Position numbers and translations under genes: made by a program. DNA of 64,000 nt, from contig NZ_CP083952.1 of NCBI RefSeq assembly GCF_006442545.2, forward strand, positions 930,001-994,000, given 5' to 3'. A model generated the notes under the pieces. That model was not told the DNA's origin. It saw nothing but the letters and a program-made list of their open reading frames with translations, and did no database searches. Below are positions 1 through 10,466 of this stretch, piece after piece. Source of the stretch: Mesorhizobium sp. B2-1-8 (GTDB lineage: Bacteria > Pseudomonadota > Alphaproteobacteria > Rhizobiales > Rhizobiaceae). Each line of letters opens with the position of its first letter. Position 1 is the first letter of the stretch.

Positions 1-1482
<1,482 letters not shown>

Positions 1483-1485
1483 GCC

Positions 1486-2499
1486 ATGCCAAGGCGGACC
1501 ATGATCGAGGCTATCCGCGATGCCATGGACGTGTCGATGGAGCGCGACGGCAAAGTCGTCGTGTTCGGCGAGGATGTCGGCTTCTTCGGCGGCGTGTTCC
1601 GCGTCACTCACGGCCTGCAGGCCAAGTACGGCAAGAGCCGCTGCTTCGACGCGCCGATCAACGAATCCGGCATTGTCGGCTCGGCCATCGGCATGGCCGC
1701 CTATGGGTTGAAGCCGTGCGTGGAGATTCAGTTTGCCGACTACATGTATCCGGCCTACGACCAGCTGACGCAGGAAGCCGCAAGGCTGCGCTACCGGTCG
1801 AACGGCGATTTCACCTGCCCGATCGTGGTGCGCATGCCGACCGGCGGCGGCATCTTCGGCGGCCAGACGCACAGCCAGAGCCCGGAAGCGCTGTTCACCC
1901 ATGTGTCTGGCCTGAAGACGGTGGTGCCATCCAACCCGCATGACGCCAAGGGGCTTTTGATCGCGGCGATCGAGGATCCAGACCCGGTGATCTTCCTTGA
2001 GCCGAAGCGGCTCTATAACGGCCCGTTCGACGGCCATCACGACCGGCCGGTAACGCCATGGTCGAAGCACGAACTCGGCGAGGTCGCCGACGGCCACTAT
2101 ACCGTGCCGCTCGGCAAGGCGGCGATCCGCAGGGCAGGTTCCGCCGTCACTGTGCTCGCCTACGGCACCATGGTCTATGTCGCGCAGGCCGCGGCCGAGG
2201 AGACCAGCATCGATGCCGAGATCATCGACCTCAGGACGTTGCTGCCGCTCGACCTCGACACGATCGTGGCCTCGGTCAAGAAGACCGGGCGCTGCGTCGT
2301 CGTGCACGAGGCGACGCTGACCTCCGGGTTCGGCGCCGAGCTGTCGGCGCTGGTGCAGGAAAACTGCTTCTACCATCTGGAGGCGCCGGTGGTCCGCGTC
2401 GCCGGCTGGGACACGCCCTATCCGCATGCGCAGGAGTGGGACTATTTTCCGGGGCCCGCGCGCGTCGGCCGTGCGCTCATAGAAACATTGGAAGCTTAG
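1486..2499 (+). CDS. bkdA2: Branched-chain 2-oxoacid dehydrogenase E1 beta subunit
   Basis: A 337-residue transketolase-like beta subunit that pairs with the alpha subunit to form the alpha2-beta2 E1. Visible family features are the N-terminal FGEDVGFFGG stretch near residue 27, the GGGIFGGQTHSQSPE loop in the pyrimidine-binding domain, and a C-terminal transketolase domain ending near the stop. It starts 3 nt after the alpha-subunit stop, and the SD-like GGGAG lies inside the end of the upstream gene, so translational coupling is likely. Length and order are those expected. Confidence 0.93.
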   Translation: MPRRTMIEAIRDAMDVSMERDGKVVVFGEDVGFFGGVFRVTHGLQAKYGKSRCFDAPINESGIVGSAIGMAAYGLKPCVEIQFADYMYPAYDQLTQEAARLRYRSNGDFTCPIVVRMPTGGGIFGGQTHSQSPEALFTHVSGLKTVVPSNPHDAKGLLIAAIEDPDPVIFLEPKRLYNGPFDGHHDRPVTPWSKHELGEVADGHYTVPLGKAAIRRAGSAVTVLAYGTMVYVAQAAAEETSIDAEIIDLRTLLPLDLDTIVASVKKTGRCVVVHEATLTSGFGAELSALVQENCFYHLEAPVVRVAGWDTPYPHAQEWDYFPGPARVGRALIETLEA

Positions 2500-2510
2500 A
2501 GAGGCCGGAG

Positions 2511-3842
2511 ATGGGCGAACACATCATCAAGCTGCCCGATGTCGGCGAAGGCGTCGCCGAAGCCGAACTCGTCGAATGGCATGTGAAGATCGGCGACATC
2601 GTGCGCGAGGACACCGTGCTGGCCGCTGTCATGACCGACAAGGCGACGGTCGAAATCCCGTCGCCCGTCGATGGCGAGATCCTGTGGCTGGGCGCCGAGA
2701 TCGGCGACACGGTGGCGATCGGTTCGCCGATCGTACGGCTGAAGGTGGCGGGCGCGGGCAATGTGAAGGCTGCCGGCAAAGAAGCGGAACCAACCGCCGA
2801 GGCTGAAGCGCCCGCCAAGCCGGCGAGCCCGAAGCCCGAAACCGCACCGCCGCCCAAGGCAGCAAAACCCATCGAGGCACCGGTGAAACCCGCTGCATCG
2901 CTGGCTGCCGCCAAGACCATCGCACGGTCCTCGGCCTCCGGCGCACCGCGCCCGGAAGGCGAAAAGCCGCTGGCTTCGCCGGCCGTACGCTTGCGCGCGA
3001 AAGAGGCCGGCATCGATCTCAGGCAAGTCGCAGGCAGCGGCCCGGCCGGCCGCATCGGCCACGAAGACATCGAGGCGTTCCTGGCGCGCGGGCCGCAAGT
3101 GGCAAAGGCATCGGGTCTCGCCCGCAACGATGCGATCGAGGACATCAAACTGGTCGGCTTGCGGCGCAAGATCGCCGAGAAGATGATGCTGTCCAAATCG
3201 CGCATCCCGCACATCACCTATGTCGAGGAGATCGACATCACGGCGCTCGAGGAATTGCGCGCCGCGCTCAACAAGGAAAAGCGCGCCGCCAAGGGCAGTA
3301 CGGAGAGGCCGAAGCTGACCTTGCTGCCGTTCCTGATGCGGGCAATGGTCAAGGCGATCGCGGACCAGCCCCAGCTCAATTCGCTGTTCGACGACGAGGC
3401 CGGCATCATCCACCAGCATGGCGGCGTCCATATCGGCATCGCCGCGCAGACGCCGTCGGGGCTGGTGGTGCCTGTCGTGAGGCATGCCGAGGCGCGCGAC
3501 ATCTGGGACTGCGGCGCCGAGGTCGTCAGGCTGGCCGAGGCGGCCAAGTCGGGCACGGCGACCCGTGACGAGCTGTCCGGCTCGACCATCACCATCACCT
3601 CGCTCGGCGCCATGGGCGGTGTCGCGACCACTCCGGTCATCAATCATCCGGAAGTGGCGATCATCGGCGTCAACAAGATGATGGTGCGGCCGCTGTGGGA
3701 CGGCACGCAGTTCGTCCCACGCAAGATGATGAACCTGTCGTCGAGCTTCGACCACCGGGTCATCGACGGCTGGGACGCGGCGGTGTTCATCCAGCGGATC
3801 AAGGCGCTGCTGGAAACGCCGGCGCTGATCTTCGTGGATTAG
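2511..3842 (+). CDS. bkdB: Dihydrolipoamide acyltransferase, E2 of the branched-chain complex
   Basis: 443 residues. Order of domains: one lipoyl domain (residues 1-80) with the lipoylated lysine K44 in VMTDKATVE; an Ala/Pro/Lys-rich linker to about 150; a peripheral subunit-binding domain (about 152-187, LASPAVRLRAKEAGIDL through GHEDIEAFL); and the catalytic acyltransferase domain ending in SSSFDHRVIDGWDAA, which carries the active-site His. A single lipoyl domain is typical of the branched-chain E2. The ATG at 2511 lies 11 nt after the E1 beta stop and has GAGAGG upstream. The E2 core transfers the acyl group to CoA and scaffolds E1 and E3. Confidence 0.93.
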   Translation: MGEHIIKLPDVGEGVAEAELVEWHVKIGDIVREDTVLAAVMTDKATVEIPSPVDGEILWLGAEIGDTVAIGSPIVRLKVAGAGNVKAAGKEAEPTAEAEAPAKPASPKPETAPPPKAAKPIEAPVKPAASLAAAKTIARSSASGAPRPEGEKPLASPAVRLRAKEAGIDLRQVAGSGPAGRIGHEDIEAFLARGPQVAKASGLARNDAIEDIKLVGLRRKIAEKMMLSKSRIPHITYVEEIDITALEELRAALNKEKRAAKGSTERPKLTLLPFLMRAMVKAIADQPQLNSLFDDEAGIIHQHGGVHIGIAAQTPSGLVVPVVRHAEARDIWDCGAEVVRLAEAAKSGTATRDELSGSTITITSLGAMGGVATTPVINHPEVAIIGVNKMMVRPLWDGTQFVPRKMMNLSSSFDHRVIDGWDAAVFIQRIKALLETPALIFVD

Positions 3843-3865
3843 AGGGTATGAGAACGGTCGCAAAG

Positions 3866-4013
3866 TCCCCCTCACCCGGATTGCCAGCCGAATTGCAAAG
3901 GCAATTCGGGGCAATCCGACCTCTCCCCGAGGGGAGAGGAGGTTATCGACGCCTGTGCCAGTCTCTTCTCCCCAGCGGGGAGAAGGTGGCCGCGAAGCGG
4001 CCGGATGAGGGGG
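3866..4013. repeat. Intergenic palindromic repeats between E2 and E3 genes
   Basis: The 196-nt gap inside the bkd operon holds at least three nested inverted repeats: CGAATTGC...GCAATTCG, CCTCTCCCC GA GGGGAGAGG, and TTCTCCCC AGC GGGGAGAA followed by GTGGCCGCGAAGCGGCC and GATGAGGGG. Versions of the last module recur at 15521, 54170 and 55807. It may form RNA hairpins in the operon transcript and tune E3 expression; that is inference. Confidence 0.7.
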
Positions 4014-4038
4014 CCTCCATCAAAAAGAGCGTGCCATC

Positions 4039-5433
4039 ATGAAAGAAATCTCCTGCAAGCTGCTCGTCATCGGCGCCGGTCCGGGCGGGTATGTCTGCGC
4101 CATTCGTGCCGGGCAGCTCGGCGTCGATACGGTCATCGTCGAGGCGGGCAAGCCAGGCGGCACCTGCCTCAATGTCGGCTGCATCCCCTCAAAAGCGCTG
4201 ATCCATGCCGCGGAAGAGTTCGAGAAAGTGTCTGATATGGCCGGCGGCAAGAGCCCGCTCGGTATTTCGGTGACGGCGCCGGCGCTCGATCTGGCCAGGA
4301 CCGTCGCCTGGAAGGACGGGATCGTCAGCCGGCTCAACAGCGGCGTCGCCGGCCTGCTGAAGAAGGCCGGGGTGAAGACGGTGCATGGCTGGGCGACCTT
4401 TCGCGACGGCAAGACCGTCGAGGTCGAGACCGAGACCGGCAGCCAGGTGATCCGGGCCGAGACGATCGTGATCGCCACCGGCTCGGCGCCGGTCGAACTG
4501 CCGTTCCTGCCGTTCGGTGGCCCGGTGATTTCGTCCACCGAGGCTCTGGCGCTGGGCGAAGTGCCGAAGAGGCTTGCTGTCGTCGGTGGCGGCTATATCG
4601 GCCTCGAACTCGGCATGGCCTTCGCCAAGATGGGCGCCAAGGTTACCGTCGTCGAAGCCTTGCCGCGCGTGCTGGCGCAGTATGACGCGGAGTTGACCCG
4701 GCCGGTGGTCAAGCGGCTCGCAGCGCTCGGCGTCGAGGTGATGACAGGCGCCAAGGCCAAGGGACTGTCGACAAAAGGCGATGCGCTGCTGGTCGAGACG
4801 TCGGACGGCAAGAGCGGCAAGGTCGCCGTGGACAAGATCCTGGTGACGGTCGGCCGCAAGCCGGTGACCGAGGGCTGGGGTCTCGAGCAGATCGATCTCG
4901 ACAGGGCGGGAAAGTTCATCAGGATCGACGACCAATGCCGGACCTCGATGCGCGGCGTCTTCGCCATCGGCGACGTCACCGGCGAGCCGATGCTGGCGCA
5001 CCGGGCGATGGCACAAGGCGAGATGGTCGCCGAGATCGTCGCCGGCCACAAGCGCAGCTGGGACAAGCGCTCGATCCCCGCCGTCTGTTTCACCGATCCC
5101 GAGCTGGTGACGGCGGGGCTGTCGCCCGAGGAAGCCAAGGCCCGGGGCGAGATCAAGATCGGCCTGTTCCCCTTCGCCGCCAATGGCCGCGCCATGACGA
5201 AGCTCGGCGAGGACGGGTTCGTCCGCGTCGTGGCGCGTGCGGACAATCATCTGGTGCTCGGCATTCAGGCGGCCGGTCAGGGCGTGTCGGAGCTGTCGAC
5301 GGCTTTTGGGCTGGCGCTGGAGATGGGCGCGCGGCTGGAGGACATCGCCGGCACCATCCATGCGCATCCGACGCAAGGCGAAGGGTTCCAGGAAGCGGCG
5401 CTGAAAGCGCTGGGGCACGCGTTGCATATTTGA
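4039..5433 (+). CDS. lpdV: Dihydrolipoamide dehydrogenase, E3
   Basis: 464-residue FAD flavoprotein that reoxidises the E2 dihydrolipoyl group with NAD+. The N-terminal FAD-binding motif is GAGPGG (residues 12-17), the redox disulfide is C43-LNVG-C48, the NAD-binding GGGYIGLE lies near 190, and the C-terminal [13 protein letters not shown] carries the conserved His-Glu dyad. The ATG at 4039 follows the repeat region by 25 nt. It is the last gene of the operon and is probably dedicated to the branched-chain complex. Confidence 0.93.
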   Translation: MKEISCKLLVIGAGPGGYVCAIRAGQLGVDTVIVEAGKPGGTCLNVGCIPSKALIHAAEEFEKVSDMAGGKSPLGISVTAPALDLARTVAWKDGIVSRLNSGVAGLLKKAGVKTVHGWATFRDGKTVEVETETGSQVIRAETIVIATGSAPVELPFLPFGGPVISSTEALALGEVPKRLAVVGGGYIGLELGMAFAKMGAKVTVVEALPRVLAQYDAELTRPVVKRLAALGVEVMTGAKAKGLSTKGDALLVETSDGKSGKVAVDKILVTVGRKPVTEGWGLEQIDLDRAGKFIRIDDQCRTSMRGVFAIGDVTGEPMLAHRAMAQGEMVAEIVAGHKRSWDKRSIPAVCFTDPELVTAGLSPEEAKARGEIKIGLFPFAANGRAMTKLGEDGFVRVVARADNHLVLGIQAAGQGVSELSTAFGLALEMGARLEDIAGTIHAHPTQGEGFQEAALKALGHALHI

Positions 5434-5445
5434 GCGCGGTGTTCT

Positions 5446-6549
5446 TTAGCCCGCCAGCCGGCTAACCATCTCGTGTTGGGCATAGGCGCGGCCGAAGCGG
5501 TTGGCCAGGAAGGCTTCGAGCGCGATATCCTCCTGCTTGACGAAGCCGGTCGCCGGCAGCGAGCCATCGGCCAGCATGTCGAGCACGGCGCAGATTCCGG
5601 AAGCCGTGGTGATCTGGATGGCGCTGCGCACCGTCTGGCCGACGCGCCGGGAATAGATCTTGTTGGCGTAGGTCTCCTGCAGCAGACGCCCGTTCTTGCG
5701 GCCGGAGACGGTGACGAAGACGATGACCACGTCCTGCAGCGTTGCCGGCAGGGCGCTTTCGAAAATGTCCTTCAGCACGTCGCGGCGATGGCGCAGCCCA
5801 AGGTCGTTGAGCAGCGCCTTCATGATCGCGGCATGGCCGGGATAGCGGATGGTGCGGTAGTTCAGCGTGCGCACCTTGCCTTTCAGCGTCTCGGCCAAGG
5901 TGCCCAGCCCACCCGAGGTGTTGAAGGCTTCGTAGGTGACGCCGTCGAGCGAGAATTCCTCGCGCTCCTCCAGAGGCGGCACTTCGACCAGTTCGCCCTC
6001 GACGATCGCCTCGCAAGGCTCGCAATACTCGTTGATGACGCCGTCGGTGCTCCAGGTCAAATTGTAGTTCAGCGCGTTGGACGGGTATTGCGGCAGCGCG
6101 CCGACGCGCATGCGCACGCTTTCCAGCGTGTCGAAGCGGCTGGCGAGGTCGTTGGCGACGATCGAGATGAAGCCCGGCGCCAGCCCGCATTGCGGGATGA
6201 AGGCGCTCTTGGCGGAGCGTGCCAGCTCCTTGACGCGCCTAGTCGAGACGACATCCTCGGTGAGATCGAGATAATGCACGCCGGCGCTGGCGGCCGCCTC
6301 GGCGATGCGCGTGGTGAGGTGGAAGGGGGCGGCGCTCAGCACGGCGAACTTGCCGGCGAGCGCGGCTTCAAGCGCGCCAACCGCCGCGATGTCGAGTTCG
6401 AGCGTCTCGACGCCGTCAGGCACCTCGGCGGCAGTGAGCTGCGCGGCCGAGCGGTCGACGAGGGTGACGTGGTAGTCGCCCGTTTCAGCGAGCATTTCGG
6501 CGATGGTCGAGCCGATCTTGCCGGCCCCGACGATAACGATGTTATTCAT
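5446..6549 (-). CDS. Saccharopine dehydrogenase-like NAD(P)-dependent oxidoreductase
   Basis: 367 residues from the ATG at 6549, beginning MNNIVIVGAGKIGSTIAEML, a clear Rossmann motif GAGKIG. The rest follows the saccharopine dehydrogenase / lysine 6-dehydrogenase fold (catalytic stretch around QCGLAPGFISIVANDLA). Members act on lysine, saccharopine or related amino acids, but the exact substrate cannot be read here. The frame is open upstream of 6549, but that extension is unlike the family and overlaps the divergent Lrp gene. The Lrp-type regulator starting 121 nt away suggests amino-acid-responsive control. Confidence 0.8.
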   Translation of the reverse strand: MNNIVIVGAGKIGSTIAEMLAETGDYHVTLVDRSAAQLTAAEVPDGVETLELDIAAVGALEAALAGKFAVLSAAPFHLTTRIAEAAASAGVHYLDLTEDVVSTRRVKELARSAKSAFIPQCGLAPGFISIVANDLASRFDTLESVRMRVGALPQYPSNALNYNLTWSTDGVINEYCEPCEAIVEGELVEVPPLEEREEFSLDGVTYEAFNTSGGLGTLAETLKGKVRTLNYRTIRYPGHAAIMKALLNDLGLRHRRDVLKDIFESALPATLQDVVIVFVTVSGRKNGRLLQETYANKIYSRRVGQTVRSAIQITTASGICAVLDMLADGSLPATGFVKQEDIALEAFLANRFGRAYAQHEMVSRLAG

Positions 6550-6670
6550 GGTCAAATACTCCTGCCATCTGCGTTTGCCGGAATCATCGCAGCTTGCCTG
6601 GCGAAAGGAAGCGTGGAATTCTGCAAAGTGAACCCTATCTTTTGTCGATTTGCCGAATGGATTCGTCGAA

Positions 6671-7099
6671 ATGCTCAGTGACGCCGAACAGGCCCTGCTT
6701 TCGCTGCTGCGCGCCAACGCACGCGCCTCGACGGCCGAACTGGCGAGGCAGCTCGGCGTGTCGCGCACGACGGTGCAAAGCCGGATCGAGCGGCTGGAGC
6801 AGCGCGGCATCATCACGGGTTATGGCGTCAGACTGGCGCCGGACTACGAGCAGGGGCTGGTCAGGGCGCATGTGCTGCTCACCGTCACGCCCAAGCTCGC
6901 CGACAAAGTGGTGCGCGCGCTGCAGGCGCTGCCGCCCGTGCGGACGCTGCACTCCGTCAGCGGCAATTTCGACATGATCGTCATCGTCGACGCGCCGTCC
7001 ATCCGCGACCTCGACACGCTGCTCGACCGGATCGGCGCCATGGACGGGGTCGAACGAACCGCGTCATCGATCATCCTGTCGACGCGGATCGAGCGGTGA
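6671..7099 (+). CDS. Lrp/AsnC-family transcriptional regulator
   Basis: 142 residues from the ATG at 6671 (a TTG at 6650 would add seven residues; neither has a strong ribosome-binding site). The N-terminal winged helix-turn-helix reads ARASTAELARQLGVSRTTVQSRIERLE, followed by the alpha/beta RAM ligand-binding domain (VLLTVTPKLADKV to SGNFDMIVIVDAP). It is divergent from the saccharopine dehydrogenase-like gene and is the natural candidate for its local, amino-acid-sensing regulator. Confidence 0.85.
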   Translation: MLSDAEQALLSLLRANARASTAELARQLGVSRTTVQSRIERLEQRGIITGYGVRLAPDYEQGLVRAHVLLTVTPKLADKVVRALQALPPVRTLHSVSGNFDMIVIVDAPSIRDLDTLLDRIGAMDGVERTASSIILSTRIER

Positions 7100-7108
7100 C
7101 GTAACAGC

Positions 7109-7135
7109 GATCTCCCCCGCAAGGGGGGAGATTGG
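7109..7135. repeat. Short palindromic repeat between convergent genes
   Basis: GATCTCCCCC GCAA GGGGGGAGATT-type inverted repeat between the ends of the Lrp and histidine kinase genes. It is a half-copy of the composite repeats at 13475, 16674, 21816, 37124 and 46699 and may serve as a bidirectional terminator-like hairpin. Confidence 0.6.
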
Positions 7136-7166
7136 CCGTTATGCCGGCTCTCGCCAGTTTCTGAAG

Positions 7167-8537
7167 TCAATCCATTGCCAGCGGAAAACTCACCGCCACG
7201 GCCAGCCCAGGCTTACAATCCTCGAGTGTGATGGTCGCGCCGTGCAGGTCTGCGATGGCCCGGACGAGGCTGAGGCCGAGACCGCTGCCTGGCGTCGATC
7301 GGCTGTGGTCCAGCCGGTAGAGCCGCTGAAACACTTTTTCGCGCTCGCCGGCGGGAATGCCGGGTCCGTTGTCGGCGACGCAGGCAAGGACGCGGTCGCC
7401 CTGACGCGTCACCGACAGTTTGATCGAGGTGCCGGGCGGGCAATGGCGCAGCGTGTTCTCCACCAGATTGGCGACCATCTGCGTCAACAGTTCGCGGTCA
7501 CCATGGATCCGGCCGGTCGTCTCCTCCAGCCGCGGCGGTGACAGCGACTTGCCATCGTCCTCGGCCACGTCGGTGTAGATTTCGGCGATGGTCCGCAGGA
7601 TCTCGCCGAGATCGACATCGGTGAAGCGCGCCTTGCGCGCGCCGGCCTCGATCTGCGCGATCCGCAGCAGCGCATCGAAGGTCTCGTTGATCTGGTGGCC
7701 CTCCATGCGCGCGTCGGCCAGATCGTCGGAGACGTCCTGGTGCCGCGCGGCTTTGTCGGCGGCGCCCTCCAGGATCATCTGCAGGCGGTTGAGCGGCGTC
7801 TTCAAATCGTGCGCTATGTCGGCGCTGACCTGCTTCATGCCTTCGACCAGCGCCGACAGGCGGTCGAGCGCGGCGTTGACCTGGCTGGAGACGATGTCGA
7901 TGTCGTCGCCCTTGCCGGTCAGCGGGATGCGGGTATCCAGCCTGCCGTGCGAAACGTCTACCATCGTGGCGGCGATGCCGTCGAGACGGCGCTGGACGCG
8001 CGAGGCGAGCAGGGCGCCACCGGTGACGGCCAGGCCGGTGATGATCAGGGTCGCCCAGCCGAAGCTCATCAGCATGATCGCCTCCAGCTCCTTCGTCTCG
8101 GAGAGGCTGAAGGCGATGGTCAGTGTGTTGGCGCCGAGCGAACCGGAATAGGCGCGGTATTCGGTCCCCGCGGGCAGGCCGGGCATTTCGGCGCCGAACA
8201 TCGAAAAGCCTTCGGGAAGTCCCGCGGCGGTGAAGTTGCCGGCCAGGCGGTTGCCGGCTGGGTCGGTCAGCGAAAACAGCTGCTCCTTCTTCGGGCTCCG
8301 CAAGGAGTGGCTCTCAATGGTCTCCACCAGCTCCTTGGGATCGGTGTCGGTATAGGTTGAGGCGATGACGGCGTAGGTTTCCTTGACGGTGTCGTCGAGC
8401 TGCTCGGCAAGATCGGCGCTCATCATCTGGTAGACGATGGCGCCCGCCAGGATGAAGGCCAGCATGAACAGGAAGGCGAACGTCAGGGCAAGCCGGAACG
8501 GCGTGCTGCGCGGCAGGCGGGCCCACGTTCCTGTCAT
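7167..8537 (-). CDS. Sensor histidine kinase of a two-component system
   Basis: 456-residue inner-membrane kinase. Membrane helices lie at about 15-37 and 153-176, with a periplasmic sensor region between them, then a HAMP domain (about 177-230), a HisKA domain with the phospho-accepting H243 in IAHDLKTPLNRL, and a HATPase domain with N-box NLVENTLRHC and G-boxes DNGPGIP and GSGLGLS. Its start overlaps the stop of the upstream response regulator by 4 nt (ATGA), so the two are co-translated. The ligand is unknown. Confidence 0.9.
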   Translation of the reverse strand: MTGTWARLPRSTPFRLALTFAFLFMLAFILAGAIVYQMMSADLAEQLDDTVKETYAVIASTYTDTDPKELVETIESHSLRSPKKEQLFSLTDPAGNRLAGNFTAAGLPEGFSMFGAEMPGLPAGTEYRAYSGSLGANTLTIAFSLSETKELEAIMLMSFGWATLIITGLAVTGGALLASRVQRRLDGIAATMVDVSHGRLDTRIPLTGKGDDIDIVSSQVNAALDRLSALVEGMKQVSADIAHDLKTPLNRLQMILEGAADKAARHQDVSDDLADARMEGHQINETFDALLRIAQIEAGARKARFTDVDLGEILRTIAEIYTDVAEDDGKSLSPPRLEETTGRIHGDRELLTQMVANLVENTLRHCPPGTSIKLSVTRQGDRVLACVADNGPGIPAGEREKVFQRLYRLDHSRSTPGSGLGLSLVRAIADLHGATITLEDCKPGLAVAVSFPLAMD

Positions 8538-9217
8538 GGTGCGAGCGGTGCGTGCAGGCTGTAGCCAGTGTTGCGGATGGTGTGGATGAGCTGGGTGTCG
8601 AACGGCTTGTCGACCTTGGCCCGCAGCCGGCTGATATGGGTCTCGACGACGCTGGTCTTGGGATCGAAATGAAAATCCCAGACGCGTTCCAGAAGCATGG
8701 TGCGGGTGATGACGCGGCCCTCGCCGCGCATCAGCACCTCGAGCAGGCTGAACTCCCTCGGCTGCAAGTCGATCGGCTGGCCCCGCCTGACCACCCGCCG
8801 CATGATCAGGTCCATCTCGAGGTCCGCAACCCGCAGGACCGTCCTTTGCTCCTGCGCGGCCGGCCGCCGGCCAAGCGCGTTGATGCGGGCAAGCAGTTCG
8901 GAAAAGGCGAAGGGCTTGACCAGATAGTCGTCACCGCCGGCCTCGAGCCCCTCGACGCGATCGTCGATGCCGCCGACGGAGGTGAGGAAGATCGCTGGTG
9001 TGCGCACGCCCGCGGCGCGGACAGCCTTGACCATGGACAGGCCGTCGAGACCGGGGATCATCCGGTCGGCAACGATCACGTCGTAGCCGCCGCTGGTCGC
9101 CGCGAAAAGCCCGTCATGGCCGTTGCGCAGGAGGTCGCAGACATGGCCGGCCTCGGTCAGGCCTCGCATGATATAGTCCGCCGTCCTGTGGTCGTCCTCG
9201 ACGAGAAGTAGGCGCAT
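8534..9217 (-). CDS. OmpR-family response regulator
   Basis: 227 residues from the ATG at 9217, starting MRLLLVEDDHRTADYIM. The receiver domain has the acidic pair D8-D9, the phosphorylated D51 in VIVADRMIPGLDG and the conserved Lys in DDYLVKPF. The C-terminal winged-helix DNA-binding domain runs from about 125 and includes LQPREFSLLEVLMRGEGRVI and VVETHISRLRAKVD. It is partner of the kinase encoded immediately downstream. Its targets may include the COG4705 membrane gene transcribed the same way from 10239. Confidence 0.92.
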   Translation of the reverse strand: MRLLLVEDDHRTADYIMRGLTEAGHVCDLLRNGHDGLFAATSGGYDVIVADRMIPGLDGLSMVKAVRAAGVRTPAIFLTSVGGIDDRVEGLEAGGDDYLVKPFAFSELLARINALGRRPAAQEQRTVLRVADLEMDLIMRRVVRRGQPIDLQPREFSLLEVLMRGEGRVITRTMLLERVWDFHFDPKTSVVETHISRLRAKVDKPFDTQLIHTIRNTGYSLHAPLAP

Positions 9218-9319
9218 CGCTGTTCCGGTTGAGTTTCGATATCCGGGACAGGCTATCACCGGCGCGGGTTGGTTCCTAGGATGGCATCAGGCCGCGGGAA
9301 ATTCGGAGCGCCTCCCATC

Positions 9320-9380
9320 TTCGTCATCCTCGGGTCCGCGCTGCGTCACTACGCTCCTTGCTCCGCCCGTGGATGACGAA
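9320..9380. repeat. Intergenic inverted repeat, TTCGTCATCC family
   Basis: TTCGTCATCC at 9320-9329 and GGATGACGAA at 9371-9380 are perfect inverted arms around a GC-rich core that includes a GCTCCTTGCTCCGCCC segment. Longer relatives sit at 18237-18410 and 28036-28222. The rest of the 226-nt gap before 9445 shows no gene. Confidence 0.7.
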
Positions 9381-9444
9381 GCGACGGATGTTTCAGCCAA
9401 TCGGCCGCCTCAACGCAAGCGACCGCCGAAACTTCGGTGCCGGC

Positions 9445-10239
9445 TCAATCCGACTCCAGCAGCATGTCGTCGAGCTCATCGGCCTTCTTCCTGAGCGTCA
9501 TGTAGAGAACCAGGGCGATGATGCAGCCGAGGAAGATCAGGCTGGTGAAGGTGGTGCCGAAACCGAGTCCGCCATATTCGGCCGGCTGCGACAGCCAATC
9601 GCCGAAGGAGGCGCCAAGCGGGCGCGTCAGGATATAGGCGAGCCAGAAGGCCAGGATGGCGTCCAGGTTGATGAGATAATAGGCGAGCGCGATGAGCGCG
9701 ATCACGCCGCCGAACAGCAATCCGGTGGTCAGATAGCCCATGTCGAAACTCTCGGCGACGAGGTCGCCGGCGGCGGTGCCGAGCGAGAAGGTGAACAGGA
9801 TCGCCAGCCAGTAGAAGATTTCGCGCCTGGTGGTGAAGATGGTGTGGATCGACAGCGTCCGCTCGGTGGCGTACCAGACCGCGAATGTCGCCGCGAGCAC
9901 CACCGAGAAGGCAATCGTGGTGGTCTGCAGGCGCACGCCGAACGTGTCGACGAGGTTGTCGGTGACCAGGGTGCCGACGACGCTGATCAGCACCACCGCC
10001 AGCCAGTAGGCCCACGGCACGTAGCGCTTCTGCGCGAACTGGAGGACGAGGGCGACGATCAGGACGCCGGTCATGATCAGCGAGGTGACGGTTAGCCCGA
10101 GACCGAGGTTGACGGCGAGATAGTCGGCCGCCGTTTCGCCCATGGTCACCGCCATCAGCTTGATCACCCAGAAATCGAGAGTGACTTCGGGAACCCGGTT
10201 TTGGCTTGGTGCGGCGGGGAGCGTGGTGGGCGCGAGCAT
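9445..10239 (-). CDS. COG4705-type membrane protein
   Basis: 264 residues, almost entirely hydrophobic, with about seven to eight predicted membrane helices and two internally related halves: the first contains KVPEVTLDFWVIKLMA-like sequence and GETAADYLA, the second LAYILTRPLGASFGDWLS. This is the pattern of the uncharacterised COG4705 membrane proteins. The function is unknown; the family frequently occurs near two-component systems, as here. The start is set by the first ATG of the frame. Confidence 0.75.
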   Translation of the reverse strand: MLAPTTLPAAPSQNRVPEVTLDFWVIKLMAVTMGETAADYLAVNLGLGLTVTSLIMTGVLIVALVLQFAQKRYVPWAYWLAVVLISVVGTLVTDNLVDTFGVRLQTTTIAFSVVLAATFAVWYATERTLSIHTIFTTRREIFYWLAILFTFSLGTAAGDLVAESFDMGYLTTGLLFGGVIALIALAYYLINLDAILAFWLAYILTRPLGASFGDWLSQPAEYGGLGFGTTFTSLIFLGCIIALVLYMTLRKKADELDDMLLESD

Positions 10240-10466
10240 GGCTGATGTCCCGATGTCGATTGTTGTGGCGGCGATCCGGACAATAGGCAGGCTACTTCAC
10301 TTCAGCCTGTCCGGTGGCATACAAATTCGTAAGGATGGCTTTGCTCGGCGCAAAAAGCCTTTACGAAAGCCTCGCGGTGCGCTGATAGAGGGTGAGCGCC
10401 TTGTATCCGCCATCAATGGCGCGCCCCAGTGGCCGGGCTCGCACAGAGCGCCCCAGGAAAACACCA

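Noticed and set aside
3866..4013. Possible CRISPR-like repeats
   Set aside because: The repeats are palindromic and dispersed, with no regular spacing or spacers. No CRISPR array or cas gene was seen in the window.
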